From: Alisma plantago-aquatica
Lineage: Eukaryota; Streptophyta; Magnoliopsida; Alismatales; Alismataceae
NCBI GenBank assembly: GCA_963693085.1
Contig: OY856409.1
Location: forward strand, 298,944,558 to 299,008,557
Reading direction: 5' to 3'
Length of the DNA stretch: 64,000 nt
Numbering within the stretch: position 1 is the stretch's first letter; each line of letters starts with the position of its first letter. Below the pieces are notes generated by a model. That model ran no database searches. It worked only from the letters and a program-made list of their open reading frames with translations, and was not told the origin of the DNA. The position numbers and the translations under genes are program-made. This document shows, piece after piece, positions 62,426 through 64,000 of the stretch.

Positions 62426-62468
<43 letters not shown>

Positions 62469-62470
62469 CT
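62426..62470. repeat. Microsatellite (CT)n(AT)n
   Basis: A (CT)n run passes into an (AT)n run, then tatgtgtgtgtgtg. It is the mirror image of the (TA)n(GA)n run left of the MITE. Confidence 0.85.
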
Positions 62471-62639
62471 ATGTGTGTGTGTGAATATGTATATTAAGAA
62501 AATTAATTGTCTACTCTTCTACTGCCATTTAACCATATCACATGTGTATCATAAATTTGATAACTCAAATAAAATTCCTTCGTTCCTCCATATGTTTTTG
62601 GATCTTTGGATTGGGATGGTTTGTATTCCTCAATAAGTA

Positions 62640-64000
62640 ACCATATCTCCTATTGAGTTCCACTCATTATACTTCTCCTTCCATAAGTTACTGCATAGAG
62701 TTTCATTAGTTAGCATTAGATCTGTCAAATTGCATAAAAATTCATGATCACCCATGGGTCAACCCGTTTAAGTTGGGTTTGAGTGATGAAATTTTCCACC
62801 CATTAAAGATTATACGAACTTATACACACCCATTTATAATGATATACCACTATTTAAAACAAATATGATGATATACTATTACGCATGAAATGATAAGGAG
62901 TTATCGTCTGCACTCAAACTTGCCCAATAAGATTTGATATTACAGAGAGATATTCAAAACAATAAATCCAAGTCTACTACATTAGCTAATTGTTCTATCA
63001 AACCTAATATGGAGTTGTAGTATAAGTCATTAACCTTGTTTGTCAATCATAATCATACATTATAGGATCTTAATTATATATTAGAGAATTTTACCTGAAA
63101 AGGGTATGTGTTTGAATGATCAAAAAACTTTTAACAACATGATTTTGCTTCATAGTGTCAATGTATAGTAGTTGGTTGTTTTTGTGCTATGTTTTATGCG
63201 AAAACACATGATATGTTCCCTTTTACTATTATAGTAGAAACTTAGCAAAATATTTTCTATGAGCTAATATTACATGGGCACTCATGGGTGACCCGCAACC
63301 CATTGGGTCGGGTTTGGATTTGTGTTTATTTGAGCCATTTAGAATTGCATCATTTTAACCTGCACCCACAAGACCCAAGCCCATAATGACTCAACCCAAA
63401 CCCAACCTACCAACTCGTTTTATAGGTCTAACTATCATGCTCAGCTTTTGCATGGGACTATTCCCCATTACTAACCAATAGTTCCTAACTCAACATGACC
63501 AAACCAAGTGTGGGATTGAGTATAGTGGAGTTGGAGTACTCATCCATATGTAGCTCCAAATGACTTGGATTTGGATCCTAATTATAATAAATCTTGACAA
63601 ATATAATGCCACTCTATTGCCGCCACTTCTCCCATTAAAAGAATTCATAGTAAATGGACATATACCAGAATAAGAGACTCAGAGAATTAGGATACATTGA
63701 TGTTAAATATATATTTGTAATATGGTGTCTTTAAATGTAATCTTTCCATGTGATATCTATACAGCAATATCACGTGATCATGGTTCCAATTAGACAAATA
63801 TCCATCCATGTACGTGTACTAGATTAGGGGGTCCCCAAATGTAAGTGTAGAACTAATAAATCAAGCTTTCCTCTTTAATGGATACACACATAAGTCAATA
63901 AGCACCTACTCAACATTGAAATGGATCATAAAATTCCTTATTCCAACATAATCACATGATTAAAATGATAGGGATAAATGAAAGGGGAATGAGATGAAAT
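62640..64000 (-). repeat. Diverged relative of the 13.7-16.6 kb LTR, interrupted by MITE G
   Basis: gagtttcattagtt (62697) and, after MITE G, the stretch from 63439 (gtgtgggattgagtat, gacttggatttggatccta, ttaggatacattgatgt) match 14389-14700 (gtgtgggcctgagtat, gatttggatctagatccca, taggatatatgaatgt) in the same orientation. The match continues to the window end, so the element is cut off there. Strand follows the assignment of the 13.7-kb copy. Confidence 0.5.
62717..63430. mobile_element. Element G: hAT-like MITE
   Basis: The ends TAGATCTGTCAAAT and, inverted, TAGACCTATAAAAC are similar. Flanks gttagcat (62709-62716) and actatcat (63431-63438) match at five of eight. The empty relative at 14398-14410 reads ttagttgtcttgct, compatible with a single target. 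Subterminal gggtcaacccg and acccaaacccaacc repeats resemble those of F. It is more decayed than F or I. Confidence 0.65.

Overview
The window is plant nuclear DNA: AT-rich, with no host gene that can be supported with confidence. It is dominated by decayed Ty3/gypsy LTR retrotransposons with plant-type gag, protease, reverse transcriptase and integrase relics. Their primer sites (tRNA-iMet-like and the TGGCGCCGTTGCC-type often read as tRNA-Asp), hAT-like MITEs, a TRIM and a solo LTR point to a repeat-rich angiosperm-type genome. The species cannot be told from this sequence. Letters A-L below are local names for elements.

Layout. 1-4.95 kb: tandem duplications, including a ~444-bp array with two copies of a 120-bp exon-like block. 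4.95-6.1 kb: no recognised gene. 6.1-13.5 kb: element J, a gag-protease element without RT or integrase, with its 5' part (primer site and gag N-terminus) inverted. 13.7-17.45 kb: two antisense LTR fragments. 17.46-59.1 kb: one old gypsy element (C) broken up by later insertions. 59.1-64 kb: non-coding sequence with a 51-bp tandem repeat, a TIR MITE and a hAT-like MITE inside a repeat also found near 14.4 kb.

Nesting. C carries, in order: B (17803-37185; LTRs up to 4.9 kb, non-coding interior, iMet primer site), which carries A (22429-32813) inside its 5' LTR; D (37586-51097, minus strand, Athila/Tat-like), which carries LTR K in its body and, in its 5' LTR, a TRIM (E) that carries a hAT-like MITE (F); a second hAT-like MITE (I, 52202-52892); and a solo LTR (L, 53516-56461). 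Most boundaries rest on target-site duplications, and several also on an uninterrupted copy of the target elsewhere in the window. Rejoining C across B restores a continuous gag reading frame at the junction.

Most unusual object: the 3' LTR of A (28981-32813) holds an inverted repeat with ~1.69-kb arms. The inner arm starts exactly with the reverse complement of the LTR's own terminal bases, as if the LTR end had been joined into its own U3. A second pattern is that A, D, J and K each carry their own short, often self-complementary word repeated in the LTR, and A, D and J also carry it in the interior 3' region. All coding regions are broken; the best preserved is the gag-protease frame of A (25706-26836, one in-frame stop).
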